The notes under the pieces: generated by a model
Database searches by the model: none
Seen by the model: the letters and a program-made list of their open reading frames with translations, nothing else
Told to the model about the DNA's origin: nothing
Part shown: positions 1 through 8,973 of the stretch, in pieces
How positions within the stretch are numbered: position 1 is the stretch's first letter
Layout of the letters: each line of letters opens with the position of its first letter
Made by a program: the position numbers and the translations under genes
Origin: Epsilonproteobacteria bacterium tcs-49
Lineage (GTDB): Bacteria > Campylobacterota > Campylobacteria > Campylobacterales > Sulfurovaceae
Reading direction: 5' to 3'
Assembly (NCBI GenBank): GCA_002049495.1
Contig: LLYS01000008.1
Location: 1 to 64,000, forward strand
Length of the DNA stretch: 64,000 nt

Positions 1-377
1 AGGGACGAGCGGTAATAATGAGGCAATGTGAGCTCCGCCCTGCAAAAATACCGCCCTATACTCACTTTAATCCCTCTCTTGGACATATCTAAAGGGTGTG
101 ATAGATGGATTGGTCGTATCGACGCTAAAAAGCCTATAGTGTCTGAACCCTATCATGTTATTAGGCTTCTCTTTAGATACAATAATAAGAAACTCTTTTG
201 AAATTAAAACGAATATATTGGCTATAAATCAATCAAAAATATAGAAAAATGAGAGGTAAGCGTAACGCCTTAATTTCCACATTTGTTGAAGTTAAACGAC
301 TTAAGTTTTGAGTTTGACATTTCAAACCGTTTCAAATTGACAAATCAAACCGTTTTCCACACCTCCCCCTGTACGTT
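1..377. other. AT-rich intergenic region with no supported gene
   Basis: This stretch is clearly more AT-rich than the genes that follow and contains stop codons in every plus frame. A 7-bp inverted repeat (AAGCCTA near 131, TAGGCTT near 163) could form a weak stem. A 23-bp imperfect tandem repeat lies at 314-359. A minus-strand reading frame opens with GTG near 65 behind a GAGAGGG sequence, but only about 21 codons lie in the window, so no gene is called. No tRNA or riboswitch was recognised. Confidence 0.6.
314..359 (+). repeat. 23-bp imperfect tandem repeat at the HDOD gene start
   Basis: Two copies of a 23-bp unit lie end to end, at 314-336 and 337-359. Each begins TTGACA and contains CAAACCGTTT; about 18 of 23 positions agree. 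Because 23 is not a multiple of three, a duplication here would shift the reading frame at the 5' end of the downstream gene. It could instead be a pair of operator-like sites; each copy starts with a perfect -35 hexamer, but no good -10 element follows at the right distance. Confidence 0.7.
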
Positions 378-1127
378 TTGCAGGTACAAAAACACTGCAG
401 GGCACACGGTACCTCCATCGCCGGATTGACCGAAGCGGTACGTTCGCATCCTCCCCTGGCCAGAGCGGTTTTACGCGTCGTAAACTCTCCTTTGTATACC
501 TTTGATAAAAAGATTGAGAGTCTGGCGCAAGCGATTACGCTGGTCGGCAGATCGACGATCGAAGCGTTAAGCATCTCCTACGGCGTATCCCAAAGCGTGA
601 AGCTTGAAGCTTTGGCGTTTGGTATGGACCGCAAGCGGCTGCTGAAGGTGGGATTGATGCAGTCTGCTTTGACGATGCACTGGGTGAAAAAACTCGATGA
701 ATCGCTCCTGGAAGATATCATGATAAGCGCGCTGCTGAGCGACGTGGGCAAGCTTGTGTTGTCCCAATACATTTATGAAAACAGTTGTGAAATCGAATCG
801 TTGATCGATGCGAAAAGTTACCTGGAGTGCCGAAAAGCTGAAAAAGCCCTCACCTCGACCACCACCGAAGATGTCAGTGCGCAGCTGTTTGCCCACTGGA
901 ACCTCAATCAAACCTCCATAGAGATTTTGCAGTATCTCAGCGGCAGCAACAAAGCGGTGAATAAGCGTGTAAAAAAGATGGCTTTGATTGTGATGATTGT
1001 CAAAGTGTGCGTCAATACCAAGCAGCAAATGACTCCCAAAAGTAAACAAAAAGCCCTTGTTTTGGCGCAAAAGTACAAATTGAACGGGTTGAAAGAATCC
1101 ATAGAAAAGTTGGAAAACGCAGCGTAA
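378..1127 (+). CDS. HDOD domain protein, 5' end irregular
   Basis: HDOD domains are non-catalytic relatives of HD phosphohydrolases, usually found in bacterial signalling proteins. The signature block around SPLYTF and the following region (residues about 30-75) match the family, which in Campylobacterota is often a stand-alone protein of about 280 residues. The first conventional start is TTG at 378, with no Shine-Dalgarno sequence. The frame is open back to 318, and its translation there (FPHLP then VLQVQKHC) resembles the usual LPPLP domain start. The true start may therefore be upstream (ATT at 336 is one option), or the 5' end may be disrupted by the 23-bp tandem repeat. Function in signalling is inferred from the family only. 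Confidence 0.7.
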   Translation: MQVQKHCRAHGTSIAGLTEAVRSHPPLARAVLRVVNSPLYTFDKKIESLAQAITLVGRSTIEALSISYGVSQSVKLEALAFGMDRKRLLKVGLMQSALTMHWVKKLDESLLEDIMISALLSDVGKLVLSQYIYENSCEIESLIDAKSYLECRKAEKALTSTTTEDVSAQLFAHWNLNQTSIEILQYLSGSNKAVNKRVKKMALIVMIVKVCVNTKQQMTPKSKQKALVLAQKYKLNGLKESIEKLENAA

Positions 1128-1154
1128 CCACCCTTTTGAATCGGCAACATTTGG

Positions 1155-1160
1155 TATAAT
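1155..1160 (+). promoter_or_regulatory. Likely -10 element for tal
   Basis: A perfect TATAAT lies 30 bases upstream of the tal start in an otherwise non-coding 62-base gap. No clear -35 hexamer is seen, which is common in Campylobacterota housekeeping promoters. A GGGGGA ribosome-binding sequence follows just before the ATG. Confidence 0.6.
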
Positions 1161-1189
1161 GTGTCAATCAATTTCCGCAGGGGGACGCA

Positions 1190-2173
1190 ATGGTAGATAA
1201 AACGATCGGATTTTCGTTATGGCTGGATTTTATCGAGAGGGACTTTTTAAAAACGGAGTTTTCGCAAATGATAGAAAAGGGGATCATCAACGGGGCTACG
1301 AGCAATCCCGCGATCTTCGCACAAGCGATCACAACGTCAAAAGCCTATCTCGATCAGCTCAAAACACTGGAGGGGATGGAACCAAAAAGCAAGTACGAAG
1401 CGTTGGCGATCGAGGATATCGCAACGGCGGCACAAGCGCTGAAACCGCTGTATGAAAACGACAACGACGGGTTTATCAGTATCGAGGTCGATCCCTTCTT
1501 GAGCCATGACCGGGAAGCGACGCTGGCCGAAGCCAAGCGGCTGCACGAAACGATCGGGTATGACAACGTGATGATCAAGGTTCCCGCTACGGAAGCAGGA
1601 TATAGCGTGATGGAGGAGCTGCTGCAATCGGGGATCAGCGTCAACGCGACACTGATCTTTACCAATGAGCAGGCGCGCAGATGCGCCGAAGCGATGGATC
1701 GGGGGATCAAAGCCTCCAGCAAGGATGTCAGCGCCGTTATCAGCGTATTCGTCAGCCGCTTTGATCGCGCCATCGACGATAAGTTGAGTGAACACGGGAT
1801 CGAACCGGCAAAAACGGGGGTATACAACGCGGCGCGTATCTATAATACGATCGAGGGGTTCAAAAACCCCAGTATGCGAACGCTTTTCGCCAGTACGGGG
1901 GTCAAGGGCGACAACCTGGAAGCGGATTACTATATCCGCGAACTTTTGGGTGCCCATAGTGTCAATACCGCACCCCTGGCGACCATAGAAAGCTATATTG
2001 AAAACGTGGCAAAAGAGGTGAAGCTTCCCGTAGCCGACGGGGTGATCGAGGAGCATTTTGCCAAGCTGGAAAGCATCGGTATCGATGTGGACAAACTGGG
2101 AGAGGAGTTGCTGTCTGATGGCTTGAAAGCCTTTGAACAATCCTTCTCCGATATGCTCGCAAAGTTGTCTTGA
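1190..2173 (+). CDS. tal: Transaldolase
   Basis: Transaldolase moves a dihydroxyacetone unit between sugar phosphates in the non-oxidative pentose phosphate pathway in the cytoplasm. The 327-residue protein has the family's TSNPAIF motif (about residues 37-43), the EVDP motif (99-102) and the Schiff-base lysine in MIKVPAT (K130). The ATG at 1190 has a strong GGGGGA site and its own TATAAT upstream. The stop overlaps the start of the following PilT-type gene by one base, so the two are probably co-transcribed although functionally unrelated. Confidence 0.95.
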   Translation: MVDKTIGFSLWLDFIERDFLKTEFSQMIEKGIINGATSNPAIFAQAITTSKAYLDQLKTLEGMEPKSKYEALAIEDIATAAQALKPLYENDNDGFISIEVDPFLSHDREATLAEAKRLHETIGYDNVMIKVPATEAGYSVMEELLQSGISVNATLIFTNEQARRCAEAMDRGIKASSKDVSAVISVFVSRFDRAIDDKLSEHGIEPAKTGVYNAARIYNTIEGFKNPSMRTLFASTGVKGDNLEADYYIRELLGAHSVNTAPLATIESYIENVAKEVKLPVADGVIEEHFAKLESIGIDVDKLGEELLSDGLKAFEQSFSDMLAKLS

Positions 2174-3342
2174 TGAGTATGGAACAGATGCAGCAAACCG
2201 CCCTGAAGAAGCTGCGTGCCCTGCTGAAAAAGATGGTCGAACTCGGCGGAAGCGACCTGCATATCAAAGCCGGGGCCGTGGTGCGCGTACGTATCAACGG
2301 CGATTTGGCGAAGATGGGGCAGGTGGTTTTTACCAAAGAGGAAGCCGAGGCTTTGGCCAAGGGGCTTTTGGGTATCAAATATGAAGAGTTCAAAGAGACT
2401 CTGGAAGCGGATTTTAGCTACGTATTGGATGAAAAGAACCGTTTCAGGGTCAATATGTTCCATCAGATGGACGGTATCTCGGCGGTGCTGCGGATCATTC
2501 CCATCGATATCTTGACTCTGGATCAGCTGCAGATGCCCGAAGCGATCAAAAAGCTGACCGGCCTTTCACGGGGGCTTGTGCTGGTAACGGGGGTTACCGG
2601 AGGCGGTAAATCGACGACGCTCGCGGCGATGATGGATGCGATCAACGAAAGCCGAAAGAAACATATCATCACCGTCGAGGACCCCATTGAATTCGTGCAC
2701 AAAGATAAGAACTGCCTGATCAATCAGCGGGGGATCGGTCAGGATAGCCGCAGCTTCGCCAACGCACTCAAAGCCGCGCTGCGTGAAGATCCCGATATCA
2801 TCCTCGTCGGGGAGATGCGGGATCTTGAAACCATCGATATCGCCCTGCACGCCGCGGAAACGGGACACCTGGTGTTTTCTACACTGCACACCATGGATGC
2901 CAAAGAGACCATCAACCGTATCATCGGGATGTTCCCCGAAGAGGAGCAAAACCGTATCCGACAGGCCCTGAGTTCGGTTTTGGAGGGCGTTCTTTCCCAG
3001 CGTCTGGTCAAAACCATCGACAATAAAAGAACCGCGGCGGTGGAGATCCTGCTCAAAACCGCGCGGGTCGAACAGCTTATCGCCGAAAACCGCGACAGTG
3101 AAATTCCCGATGCGCTGGAGGAGGGGAAAGATATCTACGGTACCCAAACCTTCGATCAGGCGCTGCTGGATCTGTACTTTGACAAAAAGATCTCCAAAGA
3201 CGAAGCGCTGGAGAACGCGACCAACCCCAGCGATATGAAATTAAAAATGCAGGGGCTGGGGTCCGCATCCGTCACCGAAGAGGGCAAACACGACAAGGAT
3301 GAGGATGAAAGCTACTTTGATTTGAAAGTGGACAAGGAGTAG
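2173..3342 (+). CDS. PilT/PilU-type secretion ATPase
   Basis: Cytoplasmic hexameric ATPases of this family drive retraction of type IV pili. The Walker A loop GVTGGGKST lies near residues 140-148. It is followed by the Asp box (ITVEDPIEF), a Walker B-type region around ILVGEMRD, and a His box (HLVFSTLHT). It resembles PilT but has a longer acidic C-terminal tail of about 40 residues ending in a Lys/Asp-rich stretch, which makes a PilU-like accessory role possible. A second, more canonical PilT is encoded at 61609-62664. ATG 2173 overlaps the tal stop; an in-frame TTG three bases upstream is the alternative. No other pilus genes are adjacent. Confidence 0.85.
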   Translation: MSMEQMQQTALKKLRALLKKMVELGGSDLHIKAGAVVRVRINGDLAKMGQVVFTKEEAEALAKGLLGIKYEEFKETLEADFSYVLDEKNRFRVNMFHQMDGISAVLRIIPIDILTLDQLQMPEAIKKLTGLSRGLVLVTGVTGGGKSTTLAAMMDAINESRKKHIITVEDPIEFVHKDKNCLINQRGIGQDSRSFANALKAALREDPDIILVGEMRDLETIDIALHAAETGHLVFSTLHTMDAKETINRIIGMFPEEEQNRIRQALSSVLEGVLSQRLVKTIDNKRTAAVEILLKTARVEQLIAENRDSEIPDALEEGKDIYGTQTFDQALLDLYFDKKISKDEALENATNPSDMKLKMQGLGSASVTEEGKHDKDEDESYFDLKVDKE

Positions 3343-3350
3343 GCCCGTAA

Positions 3351-4622
3351 CTACAAAATCGGGGCGCTGAGAGTTTGCAACCGCCTTTTGTACGCGGCGA
3401 TATCCAGATCACAGACGCGGCTGACACCGCTTTCCATCGCCGCTTGGGCCACTGCCGCGCTGATCTCGGGGAGCAGGCGCTTGTCAAAGGGTTTTGGAAT
3501 GATATAACCTTTGCCGAAGGAGAGTTTTTTACCGTAAATATCACACACATCCCGGGGGACGGGCTGCTTTGCCAACTCGGCCAGCGCCAGCGCCGCGGCT
3601 TTTTTCATCTCCATATTGATCGCTTTTGCCTGCACGTCCAGCGCTCCCCGGAAGATAAAGGGAAAGCCCAGAACGTTGTTGACCTGGTTGTCAAAATCGC
3701 TGCGCCCCGTGGCGATGACGGCTTTGTCCCGAACCTTTGCCACCTCTTCGGGGAAGACTTCCGGGGTGGGGTTGGCCAGCGAAAAGACGATGGGTTCGGC
3801 AGCCATCCTTGCGATGTGTGAAGTGTCGAAAGTGCCCGGAACGGAGAGTCCCAGTACCATATCCGCATCCCGAAACGCATCGTTTTTGCTGCACGCTTTA
3901 CCCCTGGCAAACTCTTTTTTGTAGGGGTTAAGGTCGTCCCTTTGGGCGTGGATGACCCCTTTTGAATCGATCATGGTAATATCTTCGACCCCCAGATAAC
4001 GGTACATTCTTGCGCAGCTGATCGCCGCGGCTCCGGCACCGACGATGACGACTTTGATCCTTTCAAGCGTGCGGTTTGTCAATTCGCACGCGTTGATCAA
4101 GCCGGCACTGCTGATGATCGCCGTACCGTGCTGGTCGTCGTGCATCACCGGGATATCGAGTTCATGTTTTAAACGCTTTTCGATTTCGAAGCATTCGGGG
4201 GCTTTGATATCTTCGAGGTTGATCCCGCCGAAGGTGGGGGCGATCGCTTTGACCGTTTGGCAAAAGCGGTCGATATCGGTTTCATCCACTTCGATGTCAA
4301 AAGAATCCAGCGCGCTGAAGTTTTTAAACAGGATCGCTTTGCCCTCCATCACCGGTTTACTGGCAAGGGCGCCGATATCGCCCAGCCCAAGGACCGCCGT
4401 ACCGTTGCTGATGACGGCGACCAGGTGGCTTTTTGCCGTATACTTAAACGCGTCTTTGGGGTTTTTCGCTATCTCTTTGCAAGGGTGCGCGACGCCGGGC
4501 GTATAAGCCAGGGACAGATCCTTTTGGCTTTGAAAAGAAACGGTGGTTTCCGTCCCCAGTTTGCCGCTATGGGGTTGCTCATGGTAGTATAGACTCTCCT
4601 CTTTCGTAACGCTTGCTGCCAA
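3351..4622 (-). CDS. NAD(P)-dependent malic enzyme
   Basis: Oxidative decarboxylation of malate to pyruvate. The 423-residue protein is the short malic enzyme without the phosphotransacetylase-like C-terminal domain of MaeB. Visible landmarks are the N-terminal YTPGVA motif, VISNGTAVLGLGDIG, the metal-binding HDDQHGTA segment and the Rossmann loop VGAGAAA. The start is TTG at 4622, supported by an AAGGA sequence eight bases upstream; no ATG gives the expected N-terminus. It is convergent with the PilT-type gene (8-bp gap) and divergent from rplY. Confidence 0.93.
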   Translation of the reverse strand: MAASVTKEESLYYHEQPHSGKLGTETTVSFQSQKDLSLAYTPGVAHPCKEIAKNPKDAFKYTAKSHLVAVISNGTAVLGLGDIGALASKPVMEGKAILFKNFSALDSFDIEVDETDIDRFCQTVKAIAPTFGGINLEDIKAPECFEIEKRLKHELDIPVMHDDQHGTAIISSAGLINACELTNRTLERIKVVIVGAGAAAISCARMYRYLGVEDITMIDSKGVIHAQRDDLNPYKKEFARGKACSKNDAFRDADMVLGLSVPGTFDTSHIARMAAEPIVFSLANPTPEVFPEEVAKVRDKAVIATGRSDFDNQVNNVLGFPFIFRGALDVQAKAINMEMKKAAALALAELAKQPVPRDVCDIYGKKLSFGKGYIIPKPFDKRLLPEISAAVAQAAMESGVSRVCDLDIAAYKRRLQTLSAPIL

Positions 4623-4694
4623 GGCGGATCCTTTATATCTGGGCTGTGTAATAAGTAATTTGATAAATTATACTACATATCAGATTATTTACGC

Positions 4695-4700
4695 TATAAT
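4695..4700 (+). promoter_or_regulatory. Likely -10 element for rplY operon
   Basis: TATAAT lies about 30 bases upstream of the rplY ATG, in the divergent gap from malic enzyme. An AAAGGA ribosome-binding site follows. It would drive rplY-pth-permease. Confidence 0.6.
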
Positions 4701-4730
4701 TTCACCTTAAAATTTATAAAAGGAATAGCA

Positions 4731-5267
4731 ATGTTAGAAGGAATTGTTAGAGAGAGTACCTCAAAAGCTGCTACGAAGAAGCTTAGAAGGGATGGTAATC
4801 TAATTGCTAACATCTATGCTAAAGGCGCGGAGAACATAAACGCGGCTTTCAATATGGGTGAGTTTATTAGAACCGTCAAGCATAAAGACAAGTTGGATTT
4901 CCCCGTAAAAGTAGGCGGAAAAGAGTACAACGTCGTGGTTCAGGAGTACCAATTCGATCCCGTAACCGATATGCTAAGACACGTCGACCTTAGAATCGCC
5001 AATCCCGGTGTGGTAAGCGACTATCTTGTTCCCGTAACGACAACAGGAACGCCCGTCGGTTTGAAAAACAAGGGTGTTTTGATCAGCGGAAAGAAGAGAT
5101 TGAGAGTGAGAGGTTCTATCGATAACCTGCCAAAAACGATTGAGATCGACGTAAGCGGACTTGACGTCAACCAATCCGTACTCGTCAGAGACCTTGATCT
5201 GGGCGAAAACGTAAAAATCATGGATAAGCCTGCCGTTGCGGTATGCGGGGTTATCAAAGGTAAGTAA
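4731..5267 (+). CDS. rplY: 50S ribosomal protein L25 / general stress protein Ctc
   Basis: Binds 5S rRNA in the large ribosomal subunit. At 178 residues it is the two-domain CTC form: an N-terminal L25 domain (about 1-90) and a C-terminal beta domain (about 95-175, containing VPVTTTGTPVGLKNKGVL). The stop overlaps the pth ATG (TAATG), and the order rplY-pth-membrane protein is the one I know from Campylobacter. Codon use is slightly more AT-rich than in its neighbours, as often seen in ribosomal protein genes. Confidence 0.95.
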   Translation: MLEGIVRESTSKAATKKLRRDGNLIANIYAKGAENINAAFNMGEFIRTVKHKDKLDFPVKVGGKEYNVVVQEYQFDPVTDMLRHVDLRIANPGVVSDYLVPVTTTGTPVGLKNKGVLISGKKRLRVRGSIDNLPKTIEIDVSGLDVNQSVLVRDLDLGENVKIMDKPAVAVCGVIKGK

Positions 5268-5830
5268 TGACGCTTATCGTCGGCCTGGGCAATCCGGGCG
5301 ACAAATATGCCGGCAACCGGCACAACATCGGCTTCATGGTGATCGATCGCCTGATCGAGCGCCTGGAAGCCAGGGATGTCTCCAAAAGCGCCTTTGAGGG
5401 CGAATGCTACAAAGCAAAAAACTACCTGCTTTTAAAACCCGGCACCTATATGAACAACTCCGGAAAAAGCGTTTTAGCGGTCAAAAACTTTTTTAAGCCC
5501 GAAGATGTTATCGTTATCCATGACGAACTGGATCTTAATTTCGGCGGGGTGAAGATGAAGCGAGGCGGCGGTCACGGCGGACACAACGGATTGCGATCGC
5601 TGGATGAGTATATCGGCAAAGGGTATATACGCCTGCGAATGGGGATCGGCAAACCCGAACACAAATCCCAGGTTATCTCCCACGTGTTAAGTGATTTTAA
5701 CGAAGAGGAGCAAAAGGTGCTGTCACAATGGATCGAACACTGCGCGGACGCGGCGCTGCAGCTGTGTGAAAAAGAGGTGAACGAAGTGGCCAGTACCATG
5801 AGTGCCAAAAGTATAGAAAATGTTGTTTAA
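5267..5830 (+). CDS. pth: Peptidyl-tRNA hydrolase
   Basis: Releases tRNA from prematurely dropped peptidyl-tRNA. The 187-residue protein starts with GLGNPGDKYAGNRHNIGF, containing the catalytic histidine and the Asn that contacts the substrate. It also has the PGTYMNNSG block near residue 60, the HDELDL motif (about 85) and a GGGHGGHNGLRS loop. The length is normal for the family. The start overlaps the rplY stop by one base and the 3' end overlaps the following permease gene by 11 bases, indicating translational coupling. Confidence 0.97.
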   Translation: MTLIVGLGNPGDKYAGNRHNIGFMVIDRLIERLEARDVSKSAFEGECYKAKNYLLLKPGTYMNNSGKSVLAVKNFFKPEDVIVIHDELDLNFGGVKMKRGGGHGGHNGLRSLDEYIGKGYIRLRMGIGKPEHKSQVISHVLSDFNEEEQKVLSQWIEHCADAALQLCEKEVNEVASTMSAKSIENVV

Positions 5831-6860
5831 ATACCTCTCTTTACTCTATTTGAAACATATCTTTTTTATCCTTTTCGCACTTGTACTGTTTTTTGTGGGC
5901 TTTGATTATATCCTTTCGGTCAACGATCTGCCCGAGGCGACCAACCTGCGGTTGCTCTATGTGAGTTTCAAAGGGATGGAAGCGGTGGAAACCCTGTGGC
6001 TGCTGAGTCTGGTTTTTGCGTTTATCACCAGTTGGATAGCGCTTGTTCGGGCAAACTCCATCGTGTCTTTTTTCAGTCTCGGCTATAAAAAGCGCCATCT
6101 GCTGCTTCCTTTCGTGACCATTTTCGCCCTGTGCTACGGAGTTGTTGCGTTTTTACACACTACGGAGTTCAGCTATGCGAAAGACAAATCCAAGCAGATT
6201 CGAAATCTGGGGCTTTTGGGCAGTGTGACCAGCTTTATGTTTTTTAAGTACGACGACAACTACGTTTATATCGAGCGGCTTTTCCCCCTGCAGAAAAAAG
6301 CGGTCAATATCAGGATTTTCAAAGTGAAAAAAAACCGTCCCTTCCAAGTGATCGAAGCGCCCCAGGCTTTTTTTAACGAAAATCACTGGGTTTTGCCCAA
6401 CGCGAAAATGATCATGATTAAAGGCGAAAAGGTGGCCACCCAAAGCGTTCGGAACCACAGATCACTGAAGGGGTTTAAACCCAAGGTATTGGAATCGGTG
6501 TATGAAAACGGCGCCGGATTCTCCCTCAGCGACGCTTACCATGCGATCAACCTGCTGCGTGATCAGGGGGTTAAAACCGATAAAATCCGAGCGATCGTGT
6601 ACCACAAGCTGCTGATTCCCTTTTTCGCACTTTTTTTGATCGGAATCTTTTTTTACAAACTGCCGCTGCATCTGCGTTTTGCCAACTTGACGGTTACGCT
6701 GAGTTTTTACGTGGTGACGACGCTGTTTACCTGGGGGGTTTTCCTCGCCCTGTACAAGGTTAGCGTGACGGGTGTGGTGACCCCCGAGGTGGGAATCATT
6801 CTGCCTCTGGCAGCGCTTTTGTCCTACCTGATATACGTGAGCCGAAAAAGTACAATTTAA
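5820..6860 (+). CDS. LptF/LptG family (YjgP/YjgQ) permease
   Basis: An integral membrane protein of the family that, with the LptB ATPase, extracts lipopolysaccharide from the inner membrane. The 346 residues show about three N-terminal membrane segments (roughly 10-27, 58-80, 94-112), a periplasmic domain of about 130 residues (SYAKDKSKQIRN onward), then about three C-terminal segments. This is the standard arrangement for the family. The gene overlaps pth. Whether it is the F or G partner cannot be decided from the sequence; the other subunit is not in the window. Confidence 0.8.
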   Translation: MLFKYLSLLYLKHIFFILFALVLFFVGFDYILSVNDLPEATNLRLLYVSFKGMEAVETLWLLSLVFAFITSWIALVRANSIVSFFSLGYKKRHLLLPFVTIFALCYGVVAFLHTTEFSYAKDKSKQIRNLGLLGSVTSFMFFKYDDNYVYIERLFPLQKKAVNIRIFKVKKNRPFQVIEAPQAFFNENHWVLPNAKMIMIKGEKVATQSVRNHRSLKGFKPKVLESVYENGAGFSLSDAYHAINLLRDQGVKTDKIRAIVYHKLLIPFFALFLIGIFFYKLPLHLRFANLTVTLSFYVVTTLFTWGVFLALYKVSVTGVVTPEVGIILPLAALLSYLIYVSRKSTI

Positions 6861-6987
6861 CCGCTTTTCAGGGGAAAAAAGCAATTCCTTCCGTTTGACT
6901 TTTTTTAAAATCTGCAACTAATAAAACTTTTGGTAAAATTGAGTAAAAATCATCTATAGAGTTAGGTAAGAGAAAAAAGGGCAGTCG

Positions 6988-8202
6988 TTGGTAGATTTAA
7001 AACAGTTGGCAAGTAAGTATAAAACTCCGTTGTATCTTTACGATTTCACACATATGCAGGCACAGTATGAGCAGCTCAAACAGGCGTTCTCCGCGCGCAA
7101 ATCACTCATCGCGTACGCGGTAAAAGCAAACTCCAATCTCTCCGTAATCAACCATTTCGCGAAGATGGGCAGCGGTGCGGATTGCGTAAGTATCGGCGAA
7201 GTCAAGCGCGCGCTCAAAGCGGGGGTGAGCAAATACAAGATCATCTTCAGCGGCGTGGGCAAAGCCGACGAGGAGCTTGAGGAAGCGCTGAAGGAAGATA
7301 TCTTGATGATCAACCTTGAAAGTGAAGCGGAGATGCACCGCCTCGAAGCGATCGCGCAAAAGATGGGAAAAAAGGCGCGCATCAGTATCCGCGTCAATCC
7401 AAACATCGATCCGCAAACCCACCCCTACATCTCGACGGGATTGCATGAGAACAAGTTCGGCGTCGAAATAGACGTGGCTAAAAAGATGTATATCCACGCC
7501 AACGCCTCGGATCATCTCGATCCGGTGGGGATCCACTTTCATATCGGGTCGCAGCTGACCGAATTGGCACCCATCAAAGAAGCCGCGGGGCTTGTAGCGG
7601 ATCTGGTGCGAAGCCTCAAAGCGGCCGTGGGCGTGGAGATCAAATTTTTCGATATCGGCGGCGGTTTGGGAGTGATTTACAAGGATGAAACCCCCATCGA
7701 CCCCGCCAAGTACGCGCAGGTGATTTTAGATGCGCTGGAGGGGCAGGATTTGACAATCGTCTGTGAACCGGGCCGCTTTTTAACCGCTAACGCGGGGTAT
7801 TTTCTCACCCGCGTACTGTATGAGAAACAAAACGGGTCCAAACGCTTCGTCATCGTCGACGGAGCGATGAACGATCTGCTGCGCCCGAGCCTGTATAATG
7901 CGTATCACAAGATCGAAACGGTAGAGGTCGAGGGGGAGAAAACCCCCGCAAACGTCGTGGGACCCGTATGTGAAAGCGGGGATTTTTTCGGCAAGGAGGT
8001 GGAGTTGCCGCCCCTGGAGCATAACGATCTGATCGTGGTGCGCAGTACGGGAGCGTACGGTTTTACCATGGCGAGCAATTACAACACCCGCGTCAAACCC
8101 GCCGAAGTGGCGCTGGAAAACGGAAAGGACCGCTTGATTCGAAAGCGCGAAACCTTCGAGGAGCTTATCGCCGACGAAGAGGAGTTTTTGCAAAATGTGT
8201 AG
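6988..8202 (+). CDS. lysA: Diaminopimelate decarboxylase
   Basis: Final step of lysine synthesis, converting meso-diaminopimelate to lysine with pyridoxal phosphate. The cofactor lysine lies in AYAVKANSN (about residue 45). Other landmarks are the HFHIGSQ motif, the GGGLG phosphate loop, CEPGRF and the CESGDFF active-site cysteine region. The 404-residue length is standard. Translation probably begins at TTG 6988 with AAAAGG seven bases before it; a TAAAAT at 6934 may be the -10 element. It heads a tightly packed run lysA-HAD-pheA-hisC-fliFGH-dxs. Confidence 0.96.
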   Translation: MVDLKQLASKYKTPLYLYDFTHMQAQYEQLKQAFSARKSLIAYAVKANSNLSVINHFAKMGSGADCVSIGEVKRALKAGVSKYKIIFSGVGKADEELEEALKEDILMINLESEAEMHRLEAIAQKMGKKARISIRVNPNIDPQTHPYISTGLHENKFGVEIDVAKKMYIHANASDHLDPVGIHFHIGSQLTELAPIKEAAGLVADLVRSLKAAVGVEIKFFDIGGGLGVIYKDETPIDPAKYAQVILDALEGQDLTIVCEPGRFLTANAGYFLTRVLYEKQNGSKRFVIVDGAMNDLLRPSLYNAYHKIETVEVEGEKTPANVVGPVCESGDFFGKEVELPPLEHNDLIVVRSTGAYGFTMASNYNTRVKPAEVALENGKDRLIRKRETFEELIADEEEFLQNV

Positions 8203-8211
8203 GGGTGTGTC

Positions 8212-8973
8212 GTGGCCTATTTCATAGATATTCAGGGAACCTTGATCGACGACCTTGACAAACGGCCCATAGAGGGTGCGCTGGAGTTTGTCGATTCGCT
8301 CAACGCAGCGGGGGTTCCCTATATCCTTGTAACCAACAACACAAAGACCCCCAGCAAAGAGTTTTTTGCCTATCTGCAGAGTCTGGGATTTGCCATCAGG
8401 CCCGAAAACTATATCGATCCGTTGATGGTGCTTACCGAAACCGTAGCGCCTACGCGCGTCGCGGCGTACGGGGATGAAAAGTTTTTGAACCTGCTGCAAA
8501 CGCTGGGCTATGAACTGGACTTTAACGCTCCCGAAGCGGTACTGGTGGGGATGAAAAAGGATTTTAGCGCCCAGGAGTATGCGCAGATGATCGATCTGAT
8601 CCTCGGAGGAGCCAAACTGGTGGGGATGCACGCCACCTCCATCTACGCAAAAGACGGCAAGCGCTATCCGGGTATCGGGGCGATTTTGAGTATGCTGCAC
8701 TACGCTACGAGCTGCGAGTATGAAGTGGTGGGCAAACCCTCCAGACTGTTTTACACAAAGGCGCTGCACAAACTCCGAAAAGGTGATTTTGCCGGCGTGA
8801 CGATGATCAGCGACGATCACAAGGGGGATCTGCTCGGGGCCAAAGAGTTGGGGATGGAGACCGTTTTGGTGCTCAGCGGCAAGATCAAAGATGCCCAAGA
8901 GGTGACCGGAACCCTTCCAAAAAGCAAGCATCCGGATAAAATTTTAGAAAACATAGGAAAGTTGAACCGATGA
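8212..8973 (+). CDS. HAD-superfamily subfamily IIA (NagD-like) protein
   Basis: Probably a phosphatase-family enzyme, substrate unknown. Motif I reads FIDIQGTL (residues 4-11), with the nucleophile Asp but Gln at the position normally held by the second, acid/base Asp. Motif II is LVTNNT (about 42-47), and the late motif SDDHKGDLLGAK lies near residue 205. The large cap domain between about 60 and 180 is typical of subfamily IIA. Start is GTG at 8212. It sits between lysA and pheA, a position I recall for the Campylobacter homologue, so the Gln may be lineage-wide. Catalytic activity is uncertain. Confidence 0.82.
   Translation: MAYFIDIQGTLIDDLDKRPIEGALEFVDSLNAAGVPYILVTNNTKTPSKEFFAYLQSLGFAIRPENYIDPLMVLTETVAPTRVAAYGDEKFLNLLQTLGYELDFNAPEAVLVGMKKDFSAQEYAQMIDLILGGAKLVGMHATSIYAKDGKRYPGIGAILSMLHYATSCEYEVVGKPSRLFYTKALHKLRKGDFAGVTMISDDHKGDLLGAKELGMETVLVLSGKIKDAQEVTGTLPKSKHPDKILENIGKLNR

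Noticed and set aside
1-65. Possible partial minus-strand gene starting at GTG near 65 with a GAGAGGG site
   Set aside because: Only about 21 codons are in the window and they match nothing recognisable; kept as a note in the first region.
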